Assembly (NCBI RefSeq): GCF_001411555.2
Contig: NC_049902.1
Coordinates: 9,493,985-9,557,984, forward strand
Source: Juglans regia
Lineage: Eukaryota; Streptophyta; Magnoliopsida; Fagales; Juglandaceae
DNA: 64,000 nt
Direction: 5' to 3'
The notes beneath the pieces were generated by a model. The model was given only the letters and a program-made list of their open reading frames with translations. It did not search any database and was not told where the DNA came from. This document shows positions 44,273 through 56,150 of this stretch, piece after piece (the stretch's first letter is position 1; every line of letters begins with the position of its first letter). The translations under genes were made by a program, and so were the position numbers.

Positions 44273-46017
44273 CATCCCCCAACTAATGAAAGTCACATTT
44301 CAACATACGTTTGGGCAACAAATAAATTATAAGTAGAACTTACTTACTAGTGCTTGGCTTTGAAGATCAGTACTACTCATCTCTCACCAAAATGACCCAC
44401 CAATAGTACCAGTACTTCTGCCTGCCTATCATCCACTACTCACTCTCCCCTGATGCCGACCCACCACCACCACCACGACGCAGTACTAGTACTACCGTTT
44501 TGTCACTTTGCTGCTGCTGCTGCCACCTGATCCGCCGGCCCACCTTACATTGATTATTTAACATCCAACACTACTCCTCACATTCCACATGGACGACAGT
44601 CAAAAGAGTCTTTAGAAACTTTCCTAATAATCAACACTACTTAGTAAATAATAATAAAAAAAAATTTATAATAATTATAAGCTGGATAATGCTTTTGATC
44701 ATCTTTATTAATATAAATATATAGAGCAGACAGAGTTATATGACTGTGGGCACCACTTGGGTGCTGAATTTTATTGATTATTTTTGGGGACCATTGGTCA
44801 TAAGAATCAATATCGAAGGAAAGATTCTAAATAGGCGTGATTGTGATTCCTTTTTTTGATTTTTCCCCTCCCATCCCTCCCTCTTGGGATTCGATATTTT
44901 AAAGCATACTTAGTACCTAAAAAACATGAAGATTTGGTAGATTTGTCCTACATGGAAGTGGGTGCCCTCTAGTCAATAAAATCAATAATAAAACACATGG
45001 AAGTAGGTGCAGCTGAGCTAGCCCCTTCCACCAATCCATCTTCAACTTTAACATATATAGACCATTATAACCCCCTCCATATCCCAAATTAATCAAAAGA
45101 TTAAAAAAAAAAAAGTAAATTATATAGATTGATGGTCCTTAATTTTAAGTACACTAGGATATTAGAATCTGCTTGAGCATTTACGTTGCATTTCGATAGT
45201 TAAGTATTCTATAAATAATAATATAATATTAAATATTAATAAATATTAATAAAAAATAAGTGATAAGTAATAATAAAATCTCTTAGTAGTACCCTAACTT
45301 CAAGAATTCTATCCAAATGGAAAAAAAAAATTAAGAACTAATTACTCATCCTCGTAGTTATTTATTAACTAAGGATTGATCCTCTATAGTTATTTATCCA
45401 TATGTTTTTAATGGGGGACCATTTTATTCCTTATTAATATAATAGAGATTAAATCGTTAATTTTAAAAAAAAATATTGTTTTTAGGACAGACCAAATAAA
45501 CTAATTTTGTATTTAATCCTGTGAAATATTAATAAAACTAATTTTGCTTCTCCATGTACTGTTTTTCTCCAATTTCCCGACCTTATGGCCGTGTTCCATC
45601 CTCTTAAGTATCTAGATTGATTTGAGAAATGATTTAATTATAATGAGATTTTATAAAAATAAAATTATAAATTAATATAATACGTTAAATTATAAATTTA
45701 TTTTTATCATAAAATAAATTTAAAATATTATATAATAAAATTATATTAATTTTTTTTTTTATATCTGTCACACTTCTCGCCTGATTTTGTGTTGCAAATT
45801 AAAGAATATTGATTAATTAGTGCCAATGGATAATCATTAAGGCAGTAGTACTGCTAATAAAACCGAGACGTGGGATCATTATCCAAGGAAGATATTCGTC
45901 CCTGAAGAAAGAGAAGGACAAGGGCATTAGGGTCTATATTATTGGAGTCATGAAAAAGATCGGAGGGTGATGAATGCATGGGGTCCTTTCTTTATCTTAC
46001 TTGGAGTAGCTCTAAGA

Positions 46018-46364
46018 GTATACATATAAAGATTAAACGACAGGAGTCTTTGTCGTCCTCTGTAAAAGAAGAATAAAGGGAATGGACAGCCCAACATGCA
46101 AAATGCGAGTGTGCCCATTGTTAAGACTCTCCCATCATCTCAGCCGTTGGCTTTTTAGATGAGCTGTCCCTTTTTTGGTCTCTCCCCCACAATGCTTAAA
46201 CTCTCCCTCTCCCTTCTCTCTTTTTAGACCCAAAAAAGAAACCATGACCTCTATTTCACACTACTCCTCCCTAGTCCTCAACACCCAATTCCCTTATCTT
46301 CTTCTTGATCTTCTCCTTCAATAACTAAAGCACTACTTCTCGTTTGCCGTTTTCAGTACTTAGG
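46018..46364 (+). promoter_or_regulatory. Candidate TATA box and 5' leader of the DUF620 gene
   Basis: TATACATATAAAG at 46018-46030 is the best TATA-like element before the gene. It would give a leader of about 300 bp ending at ATG 46365. The leader contains a CT-rich block (CTCTCCCTCTCCCTTCTCTC, about 46200-46220), common in plant 5' UTRs. The transcription start is inferred. Confidence 0.4.
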
Positions 46365-49061
46365 ATGAGTTCCAAAATGCGAAGGAAACAGCAGATGTGG
46401 TATGTCCCGCAGCCATTGACGCCGCTCATGGAATGGCCTGACAACGAAACCCAAGAAGAAGGGAACAAAAAAGAGAGCCATTGGGAAGTCATACGTGAAT
46501 GGTTTAGAACACCAAAAACCTCTCCTGCAAATAGTTTTTCCGGTTCTTTGGATGGAAACATTCAAGCCAAGAGGCAAGATTTAAAGCTCTTACTTGGTGT
46601 CCTAGGCTGTCCCCTGGCTCCAATTCCCCTTGTCGACGATCCCGTTGATCGCCTCCACATGAAAGACATTCCTATGGTATATACATCACATTCATATATT
46701 AATCTTGTTTCTGCTATATTGTATATTATTCCATTTTGTTCTTTTCTGTTAGATGTCATAACCCTTTTCGTTGATATCAAACAGGAAACTTCCATTGCAA
46801 ACTATATCATAAAACAATATCTGGCGGCAACCGGATGTCTGAAGCAAGGAAAGTGCGCAAAAACCATGTACGCTAAAGGGATGGTGAAGATGATTTGTTG
46901 TGAAACGGAGGTTTCGTCAGGGAAAAATGTGAAAACTTTGGGGACAAGAAGTGGGGACAGTGGCTGCTTTGTACTTTGGCAAATGTTGCCCGGAAAGTGG
47001 TCTCTGGATCTGGTGGTGGGAGGGAATCAGGTCATAGCCGGTAGTGACGGGAAGATTGTGTGGAGGCACTCACCTTGGCTCGGCACTCATGCAGCCAAAG
47101 GCCCCCAACGCCCACTGCGCCGTATCATACAGGTATAACTTGTGTACAAGTTTTATTGAGCATGCATGCACGATCTAATTATCCTTAAAATGGCTGTAAT
47201 TATGTCGTAGTTCTACACTAATTTGAGGTCTTGATAGTGTTACGATCGAGAAACACGGAATCATTTATTAGAATCACTATCAAATTTTCTCAAGTTGGAA
47301 ATATAACTTTTATTTGGTATCTCATCAGTCAATAATCCCGAGATCGATCATAATGAGACATGCCATTTATAGATGAATCGTCATTTTTCTAAGATGGACA
47401 ACCTTCTATTTTGGAACATTAACTTACTCAGAACTTGTTAATAAGAATGTCGGACACATTCCATTAGATATGTTTTGAATTTTGACATACTTTAAAGAAG
47501 ATAAAGTGGTTGTCAAAGTTGATGATCTTAGGTAAAGTTCGATGTTGTGGTGTGTTGATGAGATTAATGTTATGGGTCCAACCAAAGCATATGATGGAGT
47601 ATTCAAATTTCTTTACCGGACAAAATATTAGAGATTTGAGGAAGAAAGTCATAATCCCGAGAAATGGTATATTTTGGCTGACAATGATAGAGAAACTGTC
47701 CCATGCTTTACCCTACACACGGGGCTTCTTTTTCGGAACACTCTCTGAGTTAGGAGTTGGCACGTGATAATCTTTGTGACGTCATATGTGATCGAACATA
47801 ACTATTGGTCCTCTTGGGATTGCCGTTTACTGTTACTAAAGTGCATTCTACATTATCCTTTTGCCCTTTAACTTTTCCTTTTTGCAACTTTAGTTAATAA
47901 TGTCGCATTTATTGCATCATAACCCTTACTTTTCTTGTCTTTTCCCCACCCACCCCTCCATCTTCTGTCTTTTTTTCTACTTGTTCTCATGTGCTTGTTT
48001 TTTCTGTGAAAGAGAAAAAGAAACCCCAGCAAATCTTTTCTTTTTTCAATAACTGAAGGAAACATTGAGCTACAGCATACCGCTTGTTCAGATGTATAAA
48101 CCCTATGTGGTCACATCCAACCTTGTCTTTTCTGCCTGCCTCCAAGATAGGACATGCTTGGAAAACTCTCACATTTATGACATTCAGAGGAAATCACAAA
48201 AGTATATACGGGAGCTTTTCGAAATATAATTTTATAAACAAGAAAAAATCACTTAAGATATGGCAAAAAAGAAAAGGGTAGCTAGATCCGTTCGGATGCA
48301 ACGAGTTGAAATGTTTTTAGATTATTTAAATAAAATATTATTTTTTAATATTATTATTATTTTATAATTTAAAAAAATTATAAAAATAAGATGAGATGAG
48401 ATGAGATGAATCAAGATGAATTTTCAATTCAAACAGATGCTAAATATGCCATCATAAACTTGAAAAATTCATAAGCAAGTGTAGACATGAATCATCTTAG
48501 ATTGCCTCAGATCGTGCTGTTCATTTACTCAATTATTTTTTGGCTATATCATGGAATCTTATACAGGGCCTAGATCCGAAAACAACAGCCAGCTTATTTG
48601 CTAATGCCCAGTGTTTGGGGGAGAAACAAATTGGGCATGATGACTGCTTTGTACTAAAAGTGTCCGCCGATCGAGCAGCTGTCATGGAAAGAAGCGAGGG
48701 CCCGGCTGAGGTGATCAGGCATGTATTGTATGGTTATTTTTGCCAAAAGAGTGGCCTGCTTGTATACTTGGAGGATTCCCACCTCACCAGGGTACAAACC
48801 CCAGAAAATGAAATTGTGTATTGGGAGATCAGCATTGGAAGTAGCATTGGTGACTACAGAGATGTGGATGGTGTGCTAATTGCTCATCAAGGAAGGTCCG
48901 TTGCCACAGTTTTCCGATTTGGAGAGTTGTCCCAGCAACATAGTAGGACAAGAATGGAAGAAGTTTGGACCATTGATGATGTTGTGCACAATGTTCCGGG
49001 GCTTTCTCTGGACTACTTCATCCCTCCTGCTGATATCGTCCATAACATGCACTCCCCATAG
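46365..49061 (+). CDS. DUF620 family protein, complete three-exon gene
   Basis: Exons 46365-46676, 46785-47132 and 48567-49061, all introns in phase 0 with GT/AG borders (GTATAT..ACAG, GTATAA..ACAG). The product is 384 residues, within the usual size of the plant DUF620 family. Exon 1 carries PLTPLMEWPDNE and LKLLLGVLGCPLAPIPL. Exon 2 has NYIIKQYLAATGCLKQ and SGDSGCFVLWQMLPGKWSL. Exon 3 is the most conserved part: GLDPKTTASLFANAQCLGEK, DDCFVLKVSADRAAVM, GYFCQKSGLLVYLEDSHLTR and SLDYFIPPADI. No signal peptide or membrane segment is evident, so it is probably soluble. The biochemical function of DUF620 is not known. The start at 46365 is the first ATG of the frame; a second ATG at 46377 would shorten it by four residues. 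It is the only intact host gene fully inside the window. Confidence 0.92.
48284..48442. mobile_element. MITE in intron 2 of the DUF620 gene
   Basis: About 160 bp with imperfect inverted ends (TAGATCCGTTCGGATGCAA against TTAGCATCTGTTTGAATTG read from the other side). It has an AT-rich middle and a GATGAGATGAGATGAGATG run, the complement of the CATCTCATCT core of the other MITEs here. Confidence 0.6.
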
Positions 49062-49715
49062 TTAACTAACAAAATTTAGGATGTTTTTCCTTATCTTCTC
49101 TTATGTTTTTTGTCCTAATCACAATATTGGCGGGTTGAGGGTGTAATTTTTCACTTAAATGTGTTTAGTGTAGTAGGGGGATGGTTAAGATTTCCAGTTA
49201 TTATGCTAAAATGAGCAATTCAAACAGTGGATGGAATAAAGGGGTTTGGTGTTTTTTTTTTTCTTTTTCTTTTGTAAGTAAGGGGGGTTGGTGTTTCTAA
49301 TGTTGTTATAAGAAAATGCCTTGTGCGAAAATTGCATCCATTTTTACAAAATTTTCCGTTTGTTTTGCTTCTAAGATTTCCGTTTGGTGGCAAATACTAC
49401 CAGTTCGATCGATTATCATCGAATGATCTCTCATTTGTTTGCAGTAGTTTAATGATAGAAACTCTTAAGCTTAGATCTATCTAAAAGAGTGTGACTTGTT
49501 ACTCAATATGTAACTCGAACTTATCTTGATTGAAATTGATTCATGCTTTGTTTATTAAATAAATCCTCTATGAATACCAAATTATGGTCAAGTATTGAAT
49601 AATACAACTCATATAAAATCCGACTTATCTTATCTTCGTGACGAAGCTTGTATAAAGATCAACTCAACTATTAAATTTACTAGTTTGCACATACGACTCG
49701 TTAGTCAATTGAGGT
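49062..49715. other. DUF620 3' flank
   Basis: Probable 3' UTR followed by AT-rich intergenic DNA. A T-rich block lies at 49252-49272; no strong AATAAA is placed with confidence. No gene is seen. Confidence 0.5.
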
Positions 49716-50175
49716 GTCAGGCCTCCTATCCTAATCTCATGCTTCAAGCGTGTCGCTCCCCCTTGTGGGTTTCGTGGGCCATTGTCCCTCTAGGTTCGGC
49801 CCGGGTCACCCCATTCTCACACAGACTTCGCTTTGCCGGGCTATTCTTAGGCCCACTTGTGTCCCGTGGACATACTTGCTCGGTCGGGCCCATTACTGGG
49901 GACAATCCCCCTTCTTGGTACCCTGCAAATTCCCACCATTCATGTATGGTGACAATTCTAAATATACCTTCCGCCTTTCTCGTGCCAGTTCTTTTTGAAA
50001 TACGTTTGGCACACCGCAACAGTTCGGTCGTGCCATAATGGTCTTGACGGCGCCTCGAGCTCTCCCCGACCCTTTGACATCCGTCAGTTCGAAGCAGAAG
50101 GGAGCTTGCCCATGTACTATGCAGGTCATTGGGCCGTGCTACCCACGCGTCCGTCGTTTGCACTCCACTTGGAAA
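49716..50175. other. GC-rich block, possible organellar insertion
   Basis: About 450 bp with sharply higher GC than either flank. Several frames are open on both strands, the longest 139 residues on the minus strand and 147 on the plus, which is what random GC-rich DNA gives. I recognise no protein family. Composition is compatible with plant mitochondrial DNA, for example a group II intron part, moved to the nucleus, but I could not match it to a named locus. A GC-rich LTR fragment is the alternative. Confidence 0.35.
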
Positions 50176-50286
50176 TGACTACCTACATTCTAACAATTTT
50201 ATTGTCGTGATTTTTCTTTTTTGGGTTACTTATATCCACTTGTGGTTGGTTCAAAGGAAAATGTTAATATTGTAATAGAAGTCAGC

Positions 50287-50412
50287 AACTTTGAAGCTCT
50301 TTGTATTTTATGGAAGCTCTTTGTATTTGTTGAGACTTTGAATATTCTCATGTATATGGAAGCTCTTTATATTTTGTGGAAACTCTTTGTATTTGTTAAG
50401 ACTTTGAATATA
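50287..50412. repeat. Tandem duplication, ~65-bp unit
   Basis: GAAGCTCTTTGTATTTTATGGAAGCTCTTTGTATTTGTTGAGACTTTGAATAT-like sequence occurs twice with a few changes, and the shorter GGAAGCTCTTT motif repeats within it. Confidence 0.75.
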
Positions 50413-50935
50413 AAGCTTGTATTTTAAGTGTTTGTTTTTGGTAAAAGAGAAAGCTTGTATTTTGCTGGGGCAGTAGCAAAAGTAAATTTAAAAATATGCT
50501 ACATGGAAAAAAAATGTAACAAGGATCAGTAATATCTAGTCTTGGAGTTGGGTATTCTTGATCTCCTTTTTATCTGATCTATATATCTATACATAGACAG
50601 ACATTATTAACAGGGTTTTGAAGCTGATATGGCAGCTAGATATTCTCCTAATTTTCATGTTTTCTTTATTTCATTATCAACTCTTTCTTTAAAAATCTGC
50701 TACATTAATAACCAAACATATGTGTTGCATTCATGAACATATGAACAGATTACTTTTAAAAATCTGATGCATTCTTGTAGGCATTCATGGACACACTAGC
50801 GGCAAACTTTGCAGCACATAACTATTTCTTACAACACTTCATAAAATGAGTCAACAACAAGTGTTCAAAACATAAATACTACTTAATTAAATTAGTCAAT
50901 AGCAGTTGCTTCATTCTACGCATGCATTACAAAAG
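50413..50935. other. AT-rich intergenic spacer
   Basis: No gene or element signature is recognised. Confidence 0.45.
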
Positions 50936-51531
50936 CTATGGACTTCGTCCTCACTTGCATTACAAAAGCACTAGCCTCCTGCATTAAAAGCCTCTTGACG
51001 TACGTATTCCGGCCTCATCATTTATTTCAAGCCTCTTAGCCACACGAGTATCTACCTTCTTTAGACATCTAAACTATCTTGCTTTCCTCGGATTACATAC
51101 ATGTGTGATCCAAAATTACACACTAGACAAGGTATATCCGCCATTCTCATTCAAAACTGCATTAACTCTTGCTTTACACCCTACCCTCTCTGTTTGTCTT
51201 GGCTTAAGGACATTGGAAGCCTAACTCTTTTTTGTGCCTTGCCGCGCACATATCAACGTAAACCATCTACCTTCTCATCGTCTCTTTGTCTAGAATTCAT
51301 TCTACGCACCCTAAACCCTTTATGCTTAGCATACTTCACATAGTAAGACCGGACTTCTTCCTAACTAGGAAATGTCATTCCAATTTTGGATTCTTCGACA
51401 CCATCATCAACCTTGGGTTCTACAACACCACCATCAACATTGGATTCTTTGACACTATCATCATTATTAGGCTCATCATCAACCATTACTTCATCATACT
51501 CAGTATCTGATAACTCAGTGAAGGAAGCCAT
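50936..51531 (-). pseudogene. Broken FAR1-type transposase N-terminus
   Basis: Starts at ATG 51531 (MASFTELSDTEYDEVMVDDE) with an acidic N-terminus. After a TAG comes EEVRSYYVKYAKHKGFRVRR, the opening of a FAR1 zinc-binding domain, then another stop. Further fragments (DTRVAKRLEINDEAGIR) correspond to the region just after the domain in homologues. The catalytic domain is missing. It belongs to a different FAR1/MULE lineage from the element at 10228-16809. Whether it was a transposon or a host FRS gene copy cannot be told; no TIR or TSD was found. Confidence 0.7.
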
Positions 51532-53288
51532 ATCGACTCAACCTTGGAGAACCTACAATTAGTATCCAATAATTGAATTAGCATATCATTTTCTTCATAT
51601 TATTGACATGAGAAGATTATAAAAATTTTCATCATCACATTCAACAATTAACATACAATTAGAAGGGAATTTTCATTTCGTTAAAGGTCCAAATACCCAA
51701 TTATAGTTCATGATATAAGTTAAAAATAAGTGGTGATTTACACATTGAAAGGTTATAGCTCTTAAGTTTCACTGGATTTCTTGTTACAACTACCCCTGCT
51801 ATAAAATATAAAATTATAACATGTTTTCTCTATTTTCAGTTAAAAATATATGAAAGAATCGAAAATGTCCAAGCTGAGGCTCATTCATTTAAAAGAACAA
51901 ATTAAGATTCTTCTAATGTGAGACCTAAGCATTAGTTTTTCCTTGATATCACATATTATCCACACAAAATCCCAAGAAAACAGAGCATAAGCATAACAAA
52001 GATCACTATCCACCCAAAATCACATAAAAACAGAGCATAAGCATCACATATCACTATCCACCCAAAACCCCAAAAACAAACAGACCATTATCCACCCAAT
52101 ACACATCAACTTAGTAACAACAAATGGATAAGAAATTAAATTACTGCAAACATAAGCCCAAAATTCTCACAAAAATATTATGTCTTCACTTCTTGTATGA
52201 CTAAAATCAATTCACTAAAAGCAACAAATATTATGTCAGTGAGGTGAGTCCAAGTAAGCTCCAAATCAATTCACTAACAAGGTAAGCTCAACACCAATTC
52301 ACTAAGAACTACCTAGTAGAAATAATGATTTTTTTTTTTCAAAAACACCTATAATTTCTACCTACCCTCGTGGAGTGACTCATGGAGACGTCAAATGGTG
52401 GTGAGGATGAACTATTGTGTGAGTGGAATCAAAGCTAGAGGGGGGGCATTCGTGTGGAGTTTCTATGTAGATGAAAAACTCGCCAGGGATGGGATCGAGA
52501 ATGGTGGTCGGTGTCATGGGGGAGGGGGGCAGGTGGATGCGAGGGGCTAGGGTTCAGCTGCTTACACAGAGGAGAAGTTCATTGCACGAGAGCTAATTTC
52601 TTTTTTCTCTTCATCATGCCACATCAATGTCTACACGTCAGCAACCATGTCAAAGCGGTCAATTGGAGCGATAAAATGGAAGCGGAAGACTAGCATTTCT
52701 CTCTCTCTCTCTATATATATATATATACATACATACATAGTAGATAGACTCTACGTGCAAGGCACGTGTGCTTTGTTGAAAGTGTTGTACATTTTATATG
52801 GAAAAATATGAAATTTAAGGTGTGTATCATATATGAACCCTAGTTGACTTAAGAAAACCATGTAATGTAATTTTGAATATGAACTTTTTATTTATATAGA
52901 TCAAAACTATTAAGAGGATTAGTTCATATATATTTTCTACCACTAGCATTGTCATAGTGAACTCTAGTAAGAACTACACATGCAAAGCATGTCACATATG
53001 CTTAGCTCCAATATATATCCGTAACTTATCATAATAATATCACCATTTCAGAAACTAAAATACTGACATAATTAATGAAAAACATTTAGGCCAGTTTAGT
53101 TAACGAGTTGAAACACATACCATCTTAGTATTTGGTAGTAAAAGACATGTTTTGGCATCCAAACGCACATTAGAGTCTATCTCATCCCATCCCACTCAGT
53201 CACTCATCACCTTAATATTATTCATCAAAGTGACCGGCACTGACACAAACACAGAGCCCTACACCCAACATTTTTTGCTACATATTCA
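51532..53288. other. Intergenic sequence with simple repeats
   Basis: A CTCTCTCTCTCTATATATATATATATACATACATACATA run lies at about 52697-52738. Near it are hairpin motifs TACGTGCAAGGCACGTG (about 52752) and ACATGCAAAGCATGT (about 52979). A degenerate MITE-like piece lies at 53092-53230. No intact gene is seen. Confidence 0.45.
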
Positions 53289-55774
53289 TGTAACGCCCTA
53301 TTTCCGAAGGTCTAGAGAGTTAACTTCTTTTACCTAATGATCACTTCAACAATGCTAATATAATTCTCCAAACCCAAATATACATTTCCAAAGACTCCAA
53401 ATCAAACACGAATTTCTCTAACTTGGTTTAACTACATATACTCGTCCATCCAATCCTCAATACAATAAGCCAAATAACCTAGATCAATTTCCACATAACT
53501 TAAATAACATAAATAAAATGAACTAGAGTTTACATAAGTCACCATAATCCATCAAGTCATATTGAAATATAACTACTAAATAAAATAAATCCCCCAATAG
53601 CAATAGTACCCTAAGATACTCAACTCCTATCCTCAACTACTTTTGTCCACCCACTCTATTACTGATTCTCAACTGAACCATCAAATTCATCTAAAATATT
53701 GTAAAGATAAAGGGGTGAGTTACCAACAACTCAGTAAGCAGAAAATATATACAAATATATAAATATGAGCATTTACAAAGTTCAGAATGCGAAACAAGAT
53801 ATTTCTTTTAGAATGCATAATCAAAACATGTTAACAAATATCAGACCAAAACTTTTAGAAAACATTCTTATCCAAAAATCGTTTGGCATATCATAATCTA
53901 AGACATCATCTTCGTATCATATCAGAGAATCACATCAAGACAGAGGCCATGTTTAACCCCGGTGGTAGGATTATAAATTATCATTATACCCGTGGCAAAA
54001 CCGTATACCACTATTATACCCATGGCAGGGTCGTATATCACTATTATACTCGTGGCTAGGTCGTATACTACTATTATACCCGTGACAAAACCTTAACGGA
54101 ACATAACAAAATCAAATACAGATACAAAATCAGAAAGTCATGGCAAAGATTTTCAAATGCTACATCGTATCAAAACAGAGTACTAAATAGATTCAGATCA
54201 TTTCACGTATTCAAAAATAGATTCAAAACATCTTCACTTAATCAACACAAAACGTTTCAGATCTCATATTCACTCTTTTTCACAGTTTAGAAGCAGAATG
54301 CTAAAATAAGCTTATTTTTATACCAGTCATGACAGAAAATGCTTCATTCTTATACAAAGTTTCATGAGTAATATAGAACACATGATTGAGGATGTTTTCA
54401 CATTTATTTTCAAAACAAATCATGCAAGTTTTCATAAAATCAACCTCAATCCTTTCTTTTATGCAAAGTCTAGTATAGGAACTTTGCTTACCTGACTTTT
54501 GCAGTGTATAAATTATGCCTTAGGTCCGACCTATAACAGTATCACAACCTAAAACAATAAACATTTACCAATCAATTATCAGCCCAAACAAGCATGCCAC
54601 TAGCTTATTTAGTAAACCCCAAACCAACAAATACTTTAGTCCCAAGCATCCCCTCAACTCGCAATAGTTCAACTACAACTAGCCCAACATGATCAACTCA
54701 ATAATAGTAATAGAATAAACTTGGCCAACCACATATCTCAACCCAAACAACCATGATCATTAACCTAGCAACCCCTTTTTAATCCAACAAACCACATATC
54801 AGCTCAACAATCCATCACTCAACTTCAATAGTATCATGTAGACTCTCAACAGCCAAACGTCAAATCAACAGTTAATGCTAAAACCGGGAACAACCAACAA
54901 AATAAACACATATCCCGGACAGCCACATAATGTCATTCATTTAAAATTCCATCAACCTTAATTCATTAATATAGTCCATGTAATAATGTCATCAATGAGC
55001 CTAAGATTCTGAATATCTTACCTAAGTTCGTGTGTGTGTGGCTCGTGATAATTAAAGAGCTGAAATAACATTGTTTGGAGCATTAGCGATGACCTGTGAT
55101 AAAAAATAGTGACGTTAAAATTACACTCAAGCACCGGTAATGTTCGATTGTCGCTAATATTGAGGCAGGGCCTTACTTACGTAGGTGAGGGAACTTTTGC
55201 AGTTCCAGACAACGGTGAATACACTGCGATGGAAAAGGAAAATAATCTATGCAAAGTTTCTATGAGTGTTAAACTAGTGAGAGTGTATATAGTGAGAATA
55301 AATACTATCAAAAACTACCCAAAGATAGAAGAGGCTCACCACTATAGGACAAAAACAGCAACAACAAAGACCCTCAAAATTTAGTGGTGTCACACGGCTT
55401 GCAATGGGGGATAGAACTAAAAATTAATACCAAAAATGAATGTATAACTCTTGCATGACGAGATGAACCCAGTGGAAAAAGAGAGGGAAGTGGGCTTACC
55501 GGCGTTTAATAGGGAGTCCGACAATAATGTCAATCGTTATGATGGCACTGTATGAAAGTTGTAAGGAAATTTTGTGAATTTCTTAGGTCTGTGTGTGTGT
55601 GTGAGAGTGAAAATCAGAGAGTGAGTGAGCGCCTGAGTGTGTGCGTGAGTGAGACTTACAGTGAGAGAAGTATCGACCCACAACAACCCTTGACGGTGGA
55701 AGTGCACAGCATGGTGACAGAGGGAGTGTTCTATGCGAGGAAGAGAGAGGTCTTGTGAGTAGAACAAGGTGAGG
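53289..55774. mobile_element. Second copy of the solo-LTR family, left part
   Basis: Begins TGTAACGCCCTATTTCCGAAGG and follows the element at 34258 through GGGGTGAGTTACCAACAACT, the 30-bp array at about 53975-54095, and the GTCATGACAGAAAATGCTT block near 54330. After about 54500 the two copies diverge. A chromovirus has inserted at 55775. The remainder probably continues at 61101, but its end is not recognisable. Confidence 0.7.
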
Positions 55775-56138
55775 TGTTATGAACTGAAATAATGGTGTAA
55801 TAGAAAGTTAGATAATTGTTTGGTAAATTCGAGGTTACCAGGCCTCCTTGCTCTGTAAAATTTTTGGATAATAGACGATGCCCCTTTCATTGAATTCAAA
55901 AACATAAATAGGTCATGGACAATGACCAGATACACGACGTGGGCATAACCCACTACTTTGGAAAGAAATAACTAACCCACAACACTACAGGTAATCTTTA
56001 ACTAACTACCCACTATGAGCCCACAACAGCCCACTATACTTGACTCAATCAAATTTGATTTTAAACCAAAACGACAGAACTTCACAACTTAAAGACAAAA
56101 TTCGGGTTCTTAGGAGCAATAACCCTAATCTTATAACA
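55775..56138 (-). repeat. Chromovirus 3' LTR
   Basis: 364 bp. By eye it differs from 60743-61095 at about 16 positions plus one 11-12-base indel near its right end (the extra CTTAGGAGCAAT). Confidence 0.92.
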
Positions 56139-56150
56139 GACCCCCCCTTC
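56139..56150 (-). promoter_or_regulatory. Chromovirus polypurine tract
   Basis: Minus strand GAAGGGGGGGTC directly before TGTTATAAG of the 3' LTR. It primes plus-strand DNA synthesis. Confidence 0.8.

Larger units (their letters stand above)
43307..46017. other. AT-rich intergenic DNA upstream of the DUF620 gene
   Basis: Contains MITE-like fragments (43370-43560 and 45610-45750), a long (TA)n tract (44222-44268), and a CCACCACCACCACC/CTGCTGCTGCTGC patch at about 44463-44525. No open frame of note is present. Confidence 0.5.

Noticed and set aside
49744..50163. 139-residue minus-strand ORF as a gene
   Set aside because: Other frames over the same GC-rich block are equally open; no start context, domain or splice evidence.
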